Shown: in pieces, positions 13,094 through 25,400 of the stretch
Position numbering within the stretch: the stretch's first letter is position 1
Layout: the number at the start of each line of letters is the position of its first letter
From: Anarhynchus alexandrinus
Taxonomy: Eukaryota; Chordata; Aves; Charadriiformes; Charadriidae
Reading direction: 5' to 3'
Length of the DNA: 64,000 bases
Assembly: GCA_008711295.1 (NCBI GenBank)
Contig: VUYV01000008.1
Coordinates: 424,823 to 488,822 of the forward strand
The notes under the pieces: generated by a model
Databases searched by the model: none
Seen by the model: only the letters and a program-made list of their open reading frames with translations
Told to the model about the DNA's origin: nothing
Position numbers and translations under genes: made by a program

Positions 13094-14035
13094 GGGGGGG
13101 GGGGGGGGCTTTGCCTCCATCGCTTTTATCTTACAGTGGCAAACAAGCCCAGGTCCTTTACGGAGGGACTGGCCTNNNNNNNNNNNNNNNNNNNNNNNNN
13201 NNNNNNNNNNNNNNNNNNNNNNNNNNNNNNNNNNNNNNNNNNNNNNNNNNNNNNNNNNNNNNNNNNNNNNNNNNNNNNNNNNNNNNNNNNNNNNNNNNNN
13301 NNNNNNNNNNNNNNNNNNNNNNNNNNNNNNNNNNNNNNNNNNNNNNNNNNNNNNNNNNNNNNNNNNNNNNNNNNNNNNNNNNNNNNNNNNNNNNNNNNNN
13401 NNNNNNNNNNNNNNNNNNNNNNNNNNNNNNNNNNNNNNNNNNNNNNNNNNNNNNNNNNNNNNNNNNNNNNNNNNNNNNNNNNNNNNNNNNNNNNNNNNNN
13501 NNNNNNNNNNNNNNNNNNNNNNNNNNNNNNNNNNNNNNNNNNNNNNNNNNNNNNNNNNNNNNNNNNNNNNNNNNNNNNNNNNNNNNNNNNNNNNNNNNNN
13601 NNNNNNNNNNNNNNNNNNNNNNNNNNNNNNNNNNNNNNNNNNNNNNNNNNNNNNNNNNNNNNNNNNNNNNNNNNNNNNNNNNNNNNNNNNNNNNNNNNNN
13701 NNNNNNNNNNNNNNNNNNNNNNNNNNNNNNNNNNNNNNNNNNNNNNNNNNNNNNNNNNNNNNNNNNNNNNNNNNNNNNNNNNNNNNNNNNNNNNNNNNNN
13801 NNNNNNNNNNNNNNNNNNNNNNNNNNNNNNNNNNNNNNNNNNNNNNNNNNNNNNNNNNNNNNNNNNNNNNNNNNNNNNNNNNNNNNNNNNNNNNNNNNNN
13901 NNNNNNNNNNNNNNNNNNNNNNNNNNNNNNNNNNNNNNNNNNNNNNNNNNNNNNNNNNNNNNNNNNNNNNNNNNNNNNNNNNNNNNNNNNNNNNNNNNNN
14001 NNNNNNNNNNNNNNNNNNNNGGGGGGGGGGGGGGG
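13094..14035. other. Assembly gap flanked by poly-G
   Basis: Undetermined bases run from 13,176 to 14,020 (845 Ns). A run of about 16 G lies at 13,094-13,109 just before the gap, and 15 G follow immediately at 14,021-14,035. Homopolymer G of this kind commonly halts sequencing, which probably caused the break. Long frames that appear to cross the gap are artefacts of untranslated Ns. Confidence 0.95.
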
Positions 14036-16007
14036 CGCGATGGCTGCAACTGCTTTTGCTTACACTGGGCAAAACACTCAGGATCCATAAGCAGGAAGAG
14101 GCTCTTTTGGAGTGAACTGCAAAATATTGTCTTTGCACAGCTAAACTCCCCCGCCTGTGCCTTCTCCTTGAAGTCTCAGCAGCTCTCGGGGAGAAGGTTT
14201 CCTTCCTCCTTACCCCTCCGCGAACGGCAATGTTCCTCCCCACAGCCAATTAGTGAGCTGGGGTCAGGGGTCAAGGGGCTTCCCGAGTTCATGGCGCTAA
14301 TCGCCGAAACGCTGCCGAGCAGAGCCGGCATTGAGTGGTGCACGCGGGGCAGCCCCCCACAGTCGTCCGTGGGACACCCCGGGGACAACCAGGTCTTCCC
14401 CCCCACGAGGTGTCCAAATTTCCCCCATCATCACCAATCGCCGGGTTCCCCACTCTGCGCCCGGCTCCCCGCTTCATTCCTCCTTCGACCTGACAGCCTC
14501 CAGCTGCTGTCCTGGCCCCCACGCATCTCTCCACAGAGCCATCACGGCTTCGTTCCACTGCTGGCAGGTTTGCAGGGCTGGAAGAGGAGCCCACGTCTCT
14601 CCAGCCCCGTCCCAGCACAGCCCCAACTTGCCCAGGCAGCCCTGCCACGTGCCAGCCCCATCGCCAGCCCCCACCAACCGTCTCCTTTACCTCCGCAAGC
14701 AGTGCTGCGGTGGGCCAGTGGCCGCTATCAAATATTGATGGCCCTGTGTGGTAAATAAGCATTATGAATTTATGACTCATTGAATTAAACAGGCTTCGTC
14801 TCGGGCCGGCTGCCATGCGGCGAGGCAGAAGGAACGGCAGCATTGCCGGCACGGGGCAGGGCTGGCACACGCAGCAGCAAAGGGTGCCGGCACAGACCCA
14901 AAAGCCGACCGTGTTCAAACCCAAACCAAGCCCAAGCTTTGGGAATACCCACAGCCCTGCAGCCCCTGAGACCTTGCACCAGGGCTCCTTCACCTCCTGC
15001 ATTTCAGCTCTCCCCGGGGGCAGCTGACGGTGCAAACTTCCCCCTCCATGGAGCCACAGTACCTCGGAGTAGAAAGGAGTGAGTGAATCGAGGCTCAGGT
15101 TCACCAGTTTAAACAATATTTAGTCCAGCGCTACAGTTATGTGACTACCCCAGTTAATGAATAACATGGCAAGCGTTTGTCCGATGCAGGAAAGAAGCAC
15201 AAAATGATTTTTGCTCGGCTCAAAGAGGCCAGTGGAAAATTGCCTCCGAAAACCACAGGGAGCAGCACCAACGCAGAGAAGGAGCGATGTCTGGCTCACC
15301 TGGCACCATCGGAAGAGGATGGTTTTCCATGGCTGATCCCACACAAGGAGAGGGCGGCATCTCAGCCCAGTCTCCTCTCAGGGTGATGTTCAGGTGTCCA
15401 CCTGAAGATCTTTGCGAGAAGGGGGGGTGTAGCGACAGGGTCAGGGCAGAGGGATGGGGTGGGCACTGCAGCAGTGGGTGAGCCATCACTCAACCTGGCC
15501 CAGGGGTGTAAATGCCAAAGGAAAGAATGGGGGACGGGATTTCCAGGTCCAGCGTGACACAGAGTGCACAGAAATATATAAACAGCAGCGTGAACGGCTC
15601 CCTGCCAGCACCACCTCCCAAGGGAGCACCGTTTGGAGTTCACCCTGGATCAAAGCATCAAATCCAGAGGGGGAAACTTTTTTGCCTGAGCAAATATGGC
15701 ACTTCACATGTCCCTGCCACACTGCAAGGCCGAGAGGAGCAGCCGGCCGGTGCCGCAGGCATTGGTCATGCAGCGAGGCCCAGGACATCACTGGCACCAT
15801 GTCCCCCTGTGACGTAGTGCCAGGGCATGCGCATGTCCCCTGCCAGCTGGCCTATGCCCGTGGCATGGCCACACACCATCATGGGGCCTGGCTGGTCCCC
15901 ATGCTCAGCAGATGGGGGCCCATTTTCCCCATCTTCCTGCCCCCATGGGGTGTTCGGGGCTTTCCAGCAGGGCCTTACCACCCAGCAACAGCAGGAGCCA
16001 CACATAC
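14036..16007. other. Intergenic DNA with one AT-rich regulatory-like island
   Basis: No gene recognised. An AT-rich island at 14,725-14,795 contains a near-palindromic ATCAAATATTGAT and a perfect AP-1 site, TGACTCA, at 14,773-14,779, set in otherwise GC-rich DNA. It could be an enhancer, but this is inference from composition and motifs only. Confidence 0.4.
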
Positions 16008-16149
16008 TCATGGCACGCTCAGTTCATCACATGGCCACCCAGAGTCAGCTGGGCTCTTTCGCCACCACTAAATTTATCTCTGAAGACCCCCTCCTCGGTG
16101 TGGTCAGTTCCCATCGCTGGGCGATGCTTCGCTCCCCCCCCCGCGCGTT

Positions 16150-16198
<49 letters not shown>

Positions 16199-16400
16199 GC
16201 GCACCACCCCCCACCCTCCCCCCCCAGCACCGCCGACGGGACGGCGGGCGGGCATCGCTCGGGGGCCCCANTCATGGCACGCTCAGTTCATCACATGGCC
16301 ACCCAGAGTCAGCTGGGCTCTTTCGCCACCACTAAATTTATCTCTGAAGACCCCCTCCTCGGTGTGGTCAGTTCCCATCGCTGGGCGATGCTTCGCTCCC
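16008..16400. repeat. Direct duplication around poly-C and an N (assembly artefact)
   Basis: Bases 16,008-16,136 recur exactly at 16,272-16,400 (129 bp, offset 264). Between the copies are 46 consecutive Cs (16,151-16,196), more C-rich low-complexity sequence, and a single N at 16,271. Exact identity plus a one-base gap directly before the second copy indicates two overlapping contigs that were joined without merging, with the poly-C tail of the first probably inaccurate. It is not likely to be a biological tandem duplication. Confidence 0.85.
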
Positions 16401-19400
16401 ACCCCCGCGTTTCCCCCACCATCCCCCCCACCTCCTCCCACCAGGACAGGACGTTCCCACGTGGTCACGCGTGCCCCAGGCGGGCTGGGAGAGGCCGCGT
16501 TCACACGGGACGGCAGCGTGGACAGACCCCCTGAGGATGCTCCAGCCTGGCCGCCCCCGGCCCCTTGCCACTAGGGAAGAGCCTGTGGGATTCAGCCTGG
16601 CCCAAGGGGGGGACTGTGCTGTGCCCACCACAAGCCAGACCCAGGCACCGCAGGGCCAGCAGCTCCTCTCCCCAGCTGGGCTGGGTGCTGCAGGCTACGT
16701 GCTGGCGGGCCGAGGATGGGTTTGGTGGGTCTTGCTCACACCAAGGTGTTTTGGGGACTGCCAGGGTGGGGGAAGCAGCTGGGGAAGAAGGTGAGATGGG
16801 CAGGGGTGAGGGAAGGGATGGGGAGCAAGTTGGGGAGAGATTCCCCCATCTCTGCCAGCCAGTGCACGCCAGCCAGGGCAGAGCCATCATCTTTTTTTTT
16901 TTTTTGCTGCTTTTTAATAATATTTTCCACTGGCCCCTTTGGGAGAAATCATATGTCCAGCAGGGGGGAAACCAAACATGGGGAGTCCAGCAGGGTCCTG
17001 GCATCACCCCACACTCCCTGTCCTGGGACCGCAGTGGCTTTGGGGTGCCAAAGAGGAGGCTGCAGTGACCGTGACAAACGCCATGGCATGAGTCCATGTG
17101 CCAGACGCAGGGATGACGCTGTGAGCTTAAGCCACATCACTCCTTCCCCACCGATGACAGGCGGGAGCAGCCAGACGATGAACAGACCCCAGTTCCCTCG
17201 CTGCATCCAGACCCAGAAAAGCCCAGGGAGCTTGAACACTAATTTTTCAAACTTTTGAGGCCACATAAAAAGCTTATTCCTGCGTAGCTGTGCTATTTAA
17301 AATCAAAGATAGTGCTGACCCTGTGTTCATCCAGAGAACGTAGTCCCGAGAGCTTGAAATCCCAGCCGGCACAACGTTAACAGGATGCAATGCTCAGAGT
17401 TCATCGTATTGGAAAGCGCAACTCGTGTTCAGGAAAAAAACGCTCGTTGTGAAAGAGTGACCCCAACCGTCGTGCTGAAAGGAAACCTCTGCTGCATCTC
17501 AATCAGTGCGACGCCAGACGGCGAGAGCCGACATCTTCAGGGCAAAGCGTAAAACCACTGCGGGGAGACACAAGACAGGAACAAAAGTTACAGGGTATTG
17601 CAGGTGACATAGCCCCATGTCCTTCTTCAGCAGGGGTTCGCTGCAGGGGGGTGTGAAGGAAGCTGGTGAGGAGAAGAACCTGATTTTGCATTGAAACATT
17701 TAAAAATATATTTGAGCCCCCAAAATTTCAGATGTTAGCAAGTTGGACTTAAATGCATTGATCTCTCCATTTACACTGTCAGCAGCAGTGAGACACGCCA
17801 CTGTTCCTGGTGTCACCTTCCTGGGACTAGGAGCCCTCCTGGTCCACACATACCACCTGTGACCCCACGAGGCCACGGGAAGGTCACACAGGAGTTGATA
17901 TAAATGCCATAAAAGGAGGAAAAGGGAATCACTAGTGGGAACATAGGGGACAGAGGACCAAGGGAGGGACAAAAGACCAGCTAAAGGCAATCTGGTGTCT
18001 TAGTATAACGGATGAGGTGACAACTGACACTGAGGACTGCCAGTGTTGGGGCGCAGAGGGAGCAGGGTATACGTAGGGTGAAGATGGGGTGTGGGTTTGG
18101 TCCTGGGGACCCCCCCACCCCACACTGTTCCCCTCCAGCCATGGGGCAGACAGGGTGCAGCCCCCTCAGCATTGCGCTCTCACCTGGATTCACCCCATCG
18201 CAGCCCAGTTTGGACACCCTGAGCAACCGCCATAAGCTGGGGAAATACCAAGCAGACTGGGAGCGCTGCAAAATAATAAACCCACCAAGCATCTGGAAAT
18301 CCACCCCACGCCTACCGGGCACGGTGCCGCATGGAGGACACCCAGCTCGCAGCAAAGCTGGCCAGGAGCCCAGATGCCGCAGAGCCGGACGGTGCCATAC
18401 GTGTGAGAGCACACCGCCATCACATGGCTGCACTCCCTCTACAACCTGGGGGGCCGACACAGAGGGGCAACTGCAGCTTCGGTCCAGAAAGTTACTATCT
18501 TTTCACCAACAGCAACAGAAATTTTTACAGAAAAATTCTGTCGGCATTTTGCCTTTGCTTCACCCCCCCGCCCCATAGCTGTTCCCTTTGGCTTCCAAGA
18601 AATCCCACACTCCTGTCCCAAATAAACCACCCTCCCTGCATGCATCCAGCCCTGCTGTGAGAGAAGTGAGCTGGAAACACATCGAGCAAAACAGCCGGGA
18701 GATTGTGGCTGAGCTGAATATCCCCTAAAAAAACACAGGGCCATGGGGGGAAGCGTGCCTGACAAGGCTGCGCTCAGGGACAAGGATGGGACACTGCTGC
18801 ACCCACGTTCCCGGCGCTCTTAGGGCAGGATGACAACATCCCCAACAAGTCCTGGGAGAGACCTGGGGGACGAGGAACTCCAAAACATGGCATTTTTTGA
18901 TCAATTGAAAGCAGAACTTGGCAAATAGTTTAAAAAAAGCTTTAAAAAATGCGGGCAGAGCCAAAAGTGGCACTTTAGTATTTCCCAAGTACTCAGAGGT
19001 TTAAGCCTTTAGAAGAGGCTCCTCACTTAATAAAAAGGAAGAAAATATTAAAAGGCACATGTGACATTTCAGCTGGTCCATAATAACCTGTCCCTTTGCC
19101 CAGCTTCATGCAGAGACCAATGCCGGCTCAGACAGGGCTGCGGCTGGTGGGAGCGACAGCTGAGCAGGGAACGGGGCAAAGAGGGGTGCTGGGCACCCAT
19201 GCTTTGGTGAAGTGTGGTGAGGTGGGGTGCAATCGTGGGAACACATGTACAGGATGCATCCACGCATGACGCTGGCCCACGAGGGGCCATGTGCCTGAGC
19301 TGATGGCGCGTGTACCCTGTGCACCCCAGCTCCTTGCATTGTTTCGCGCTTCCTCACCTGGGAGAGCAGAGGCAGCATGCTGGGGCGCTGCTCTTGGGCT

Positions 19401-22400
19401 CCCGCAGCGGTTCAGCCTCCTGTCCTCCGGCCGATTCCCACGACCCGCTGCACTTCCTGCGCCTGGCGGCCGCTGGACGGCTCCGGAACGTGGTGGCGGA
19501 AGCGCTGCGATCTGGGTGGAAGGAGAGGCCGAGTGCTGGCCCCAGCCTGGGAACGGCCTCCACGCGGCATTCCCCCCGGCCATGACACCCGGGGTGGGAT
19601 CCACTCACGGCCAGGAATTGGTCGGCTTGCTCCCCAAAGGGTCCGCGGATGCCACGGGAGAGCAGGTCTTGGGAAATTTGGTATCGGGTGATTTCTCCTC
19701 GACATCCAGAGCAAGGCTGAGCCCCGAGCAGAGCCATTATACGACATTTTGCAAAATGCCCAGGGTTGGCTCCAGCCCAAAACCACTTCCTCTCGCTCCC
19801 AAAGGGTCGGTTGAAGGGGGCGCTCCGGGAGGCGGATGTTGGTGCTGCTGGTCTTGCAATGGTTCCCAACCCTCCTTCCACAGATATGCGGGAGGTGGCA
19901 GGGAGCCAGGATGCTTTCCCAGTCAGCCTCAGCTCCTGCACGCTGGGCACCAGAGCTGCTACTGGCACCTATCTTAGGTACGCTGCATAATGCATCACAC
20001 ACACAGCAAGGCAGAGCTATCCGAAAACTGAAATCCAAAGGACCCAAGCGCCAGCTTCCCCTTGAGAGGCTTCACGAGTCACTTCCACAGAACAGCACGT
20101 TCTCCTACCAGCTCATATAGTCTGTGGTGAGGCTATTACGCTACTTCCAGTGGGTGTAATACCTTTATCCATACCCTAAACCTACAGGTGAGCTCCAGCA
20201 TCAGGTGTACACTCAGCTTTCGGTACTGTATTTGGGAATGTCCTCCACGCAGGTAGCTCATGACGTTTTTTATCAGTGTTTCAGAGGACTGCAGATGACC
20301 TGCTCATGGATGCCTTGCTTGGCTGTTTGATTGGCATATTCTCAAGTTCCTTCTTGCAAAACATTTAGACCTTTCCCAAGCTCGAGCTCGCTTGGTGGCT
20401 GGAACTGGAGCCCCAAGGAGGGCAGGCTGCCCCTGTACACAAAGACACCAGCATTACAGCCCAGCTGTGCACCTGGTTTGGGTCTCCTGAAGGAGAGAGG
20501 TCTCTGAAAATATTTTTAGCTGTGGGCTCCTGAAGAAAAAGGCATTTGGTTTCTCAGGGACGCCTCTCAGTGGCCGACACACTGGGATGAATCCAGATGG
20601 AGTCACCTGCAACACAAAAGGTGTTTCTGTCCCAAATCGCAAACAAAGCTATGCAGAGCCTGGGGAGGCCCTTTTCCTGTCTCCCCCTTGTTTCTTTCCT
20701 CTCTCCATTCTTTGTACAAAGCTGTGTTCAAATAACACTTCCCTGGAACAAGGAGAACTGCAAGGTAATCGGTACGAAAGGGTTTGGCATCTGCATGTGT
20801 TCTGAGCTGACAAACCCTCACCCCATTTTACATTGCTCTTATAACAATTCTGGAAAACAATGCACAGTACACAACCTGCCAGCAAACCCGCCAGTGAGAG
20901 CGCTCGCACGAGACAGGGCAGGCGCTGCCCATCAGGCAGACGCAGGCAGGGGAGCAGAGAACATCACTTCAGGCACCCATCAACGCTCACTGGTGCTCTG
21001 TGAACAAAAGAAATGCGCTGGAGATCCTCCTCTCCCACCTTGTGGGCAAACAAAACCTTCACAGCTATGTTCCCTGCTCCCACGCGGGTGCACATCCCAC
21101 CCAGCACGCTACGGGCACGTAGTGACAACCCCCAAAAGGGTTTGCAGTCTTCTTTGTGAGATAAAAATCGAGCCATTCGTTGGCTATCTTAAAAGGAAAT
21201 TGCATGAGAAACCCAGATTTTACATCCTTTCTACCAGTTTACTAACAGAGTTACAGGTGATCTAACTTTTGAGTCTTTTATGAAGACACTGCAGACCTTG
21301 GTCGTAAAAGCTCACAGCATTTTTCTCATGCTTATCTCAAACTGCCCTACATCCACTAAGTTAAACTTTCAACTCCTCCAGAATCCAAGACGTTTCTCTC
21401 CCTCTGCGTGACCAAGCAATGGTTTCTGCAGTTGATTCAAAAAAAGAATGTAATTTTATAAGAGTAAATTAAATCACACCTGAAAAAAAACAGACTACAC
21501 TAGTGAAAGGTGCATTTGGTGGGTTTGAAACAGCCAATAGAAAGGAAAAGATTGCAAGTTTATATCATAAGAAGCAATTTAGCTATCTATCTCTATTGTG
21601 AATAAATAATTGACCCACATCATTCGCAAAAATATCCATTAGACCATAAAGCACAAACTTCTAGGAGACAAGCACCTACATATACATACATTCTTAATAA
21701 AACTATCCAGAGAACAGTTTTAACAGTATTTGGAAACTATAAAGGACCTCATCACCAAAAAATCAGCAATTTGAGGGTTATCAGCACCCTGGCTTGCGGT
21801 TAACATGCTGGGGCTGCAGAGAAGAGTCAGAAACCATGCTTCGGCTCCCAGGCCATGGGCAAGGCAGGCAGCTTTGCAGAAAAATTTTCTTCCATCAGCT
21901 CTTTGCCTCCATTCGCAAACGATCCAGAGGGCTAACACCCAGCCAGCCTCAGCAGGGATCCCCCAGCAATTTCACTGAGCCTGCAAATTCCTGTGGGGCC
22001 GCGAAAACATGAGCTTTATGAATCCAACTGCACAGTAATGGAAACACACTGAGCAGAAGCCTCACACACAGACAGCCACGAAAGAGAAGAATCCAAGCAC
22101 ACAGGTTTGGGGTTTTTGCAGGGAGCACACCCCCAAGCCCAGGCGGTGAAGTCCATGTTTGCATGTGTGACACAGAAAGAGAGGAACTACTTTACGTTAC
22201 CTTTTTGCAGAGGGTGGGACAGAGGCAGGATCAGGTTCTAGAAATATCTGGATACCAGACCTCAAGTGAAGCCTCTGAGTGATCCAGTCCATTAAAACAG
22301 GCCTGAACACATTATTATGGGGGCGTAGAATTGAGAAAAACAAAATTATTAAAGCAAACAGAGGAGGTGTTTTGCCTGGACAGGTCCTCGAGCTTCTCGG

Positions 22401-25400
22401 CTCCTTGTTTCCAACAGCCAGCTCAAGAGGTGTCAGCAAACAGGCACTCTGCAGCCGTGAGTGAATCCTCGTCCCTGAGCCACCCGTGCTGCCCTGTGGG
22501 AACGGGCACACCCAGGCATCCAGTGATGCTGCGCAGCATCCCCAAGCCCTGTCCCCAGACACCAACACATGGGCCTCTCAGGAGGACAGGACCAAAACCT
22601 GGGTGTCAGGCCCACAAGACCCGCTTTGAGGCTAAGTCTGCTTAAATCCGTGCTGCTAACACGATGGGAAAGCGAGGTTTACCATGCTGCCAGTGACACT
22701 TCACCACCACGCACCCTCTGCTGAAGGAGTTTTGAGACAGCGCTTTAAGGATTTCAGATCTGCAGGGATTCCAGATGTCCCTTCAGAGATTTCTTAGTTT
22801 ATGGTATAGCCATAGGTTAAGACAAATGATACAAAACAAACTCCCCCAAGACACAGCTCTGACTTCTTGTCATGTGAAATTTCTAAGAAGCCTCGCTCAA
22901 ATACTGAGAAATGCTGTAAGCAGATGCAAGGCTTTAATTTTCAGATTGTCCTTGCAATGTGCAGTCAGCTTGTGGTCTTAAAAATGCAAATCCAAGCAGC
23001 CTTTTGGATTTTTGGCTGGACTAGCAGTGGCTCCCATCATCATCGTGCCTTTTCACGCCAACACACTGCTCAGACATCCTTTTCCACAACCCGTTTCCAT
23101 TCACAGGAACATATCCCGAACCACCAAAACCACACAGAAAAGTAAAACCAGCTTCCGACCATGTCCTGCTGCACAGAGGTAGTACACGGGCCTGATTTTG
23201 GCTAAATTCAGGCAGCTCTACTAGAAACACCTCCAGCTCCATTCATCCCATCTTCACACAGCACCTAAAAGGAACCAAGACAAAACACGCTGCAGGTACC
23301 TGTTTTTCTCCAGGGACAAGCAGCAGAGCTGCCTGTTCCCAGTTCACATGCAGACATCTAATGAGAGGTGAAACGAAGCCTGCCATGGCTGTATTGAATG
23401 AACAAGGGAGTGGAGATGTGCTAGAAAAGATGAGCTCATTGTAAAAATAATTGAAAGAGCTTTTAAAAAAATCAATACAAAGATCTAGGTGGATTCAGAT
23501 GTGTAACATACCAGCAGCAAGACACCTCCTCACCACCTGCATGCTTTCCTGTATGCTCTTTTTTACCAATTTGTCCTCAAATTTTCCCCCTCTCTGTCTC
23601 CTGGTGCCACCCACCAGACCCTGCACTGGGAGGCTTTGGCCGTGTCCTGGAGCGTGACCTAGTCCACAAGCAGCTGGGCACAGAGGAGAAAGGATGACGC
23701 AGAGAAGAAGCTACGAGCAGGCTTCTTTCAGGGGAAACAGAGGCAAGGAAATACAGAAACATTTATTTTGGTCAAGAAAGAGGTGACCTCCTGAGCTAAA
23801 CTCCGCTGCGAGAGCGCTGCTCCCACAGGTACGCGTTGCTGCTAGCTCTCGGCTGACGCAGTCCCAAGCTGGGAGCCACATGCCTGAACCTCGCACCTAC
23901 ATGTCCCCATCTTTGCTGTAGGCTTTGTACTTCACAGCTTACTTTTTTCCATCACACCCCATTTCCAGGTTCTATTATGCCAGGAGATCACAGGTGGAGG
24001 AACTGCCTTTTTTCCAGTGTCTGCCGGTAAAACCCCTACTTGCTTCTCCAGGGCGATCCATCTCAACACTTTGTGCTTGGAGGGACCGCAGGTTTGTTAG
24101 GGGCTCGCTCTGGCATGTCTTCCGCAGTAGCATCTCATGCTGTGCCCATCCCATCATCCCAGCAGACCCCTCTCTAGTGTCTGCAAAGGTGTTGGTGTGG
24201 GCCCAGAGCATCATTCTGGAGCGCGGGACTCATCAGTGACGCACAAGTCCATGGCAGACCCACCTTGTGATGGGCCACCAAGTCATATCACCATCTCTCA
24301 TTCCCCTAACACCATCCAGCTCCTCATCCCACCCCAACATGTCCCACATTCATGCTGCGTGAGAACACCTTCGATGCACATCCCGCTGGCACAAAGAAGA
24401 ATAATGCCTCTTCAGAGCACAGCAGAGGGAAGTCATCCCTTGCTGTGATTTCTGCATTCCTTCTTCTGCCCACACCCTGGTGCAAGGCCTTGGACACACC
24501 AGTTATCGCCCAAGCTGAGCTTGACGCTCAGCGTGCTCTAAAACAAGATGTTCCTTGACCTGCTTTTCTCTCATCACTAATTCACACCTAGCAGATCTTC
24601 AACTCAGCTCATGCGTGAACTCTGTGCTGGCACCGCTTAATGACTAAATAACAAATTCTGACAAAGCTCATTAAAAAAAAAAAGCCATTGATGTCAGCAA
24701 CGTGCCTTAAATCTGACCCCTAGATCCAGGCAGGTCTGCCAAGGAATCAACTCATCCCGTTGGAAATACAAATGAACAGCAGAAAACTGTATCAGCATGG
24801 TTTGGAAGGAATGTCTTCTTTTTGTTACAGATGTGAAGCAGACAGGAGACGTGGGTTAGTGACACTAAACAGTCCAACAGTTTAAACAATGAAAAGCTAC
24901 CTCAGAGGTGGACACTCACATGAAAACCTCAAGACATGATTCCAGCCTTACGGCTGCACAGACAGACTAGCTTTAGGGAACTTATCCACGGCTCACCTAG
25001 AAACACAGGGAGCCAAAATCCCAAGAACACTCCTGGTGCTGCTATGGCTGTAACACGATATAGACATGTCGGCACAGGAAGACTGAACTGGCAGCTGGGC
25101 TGGGAGGACCAAGGCACAAAAACAAAATTCCCTGGCAGTGTTCATTTTTATTTTTCCACTAGCAAAACAAGAGCCTCATGTTAAAAAAGAAAAAAAAAGG
25201 GGGGGGAGGGGGGATGAAAAGGCTGCTGTCAAAAACATAATTACATTCCCGGATATGCATACAGCCCTAGAAAGTTCTGAATGACACATTTCTAAAGATG
25301 TTTTCAAATAATACAGGGTATTAATTACATATAAAGCTACCAACCCTTTTCTCTCTATTTTGAAACCTCTGTTTGGAAGTGTTTTCCATTAGGCAACACC

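Noticed and set aside
12716..14758. A 680-codon plus-strand frame
   Set aside because: It crosses the 845-bp N gap, where no stop can appear. The real sequence on each side is short and unrelated to any protein.
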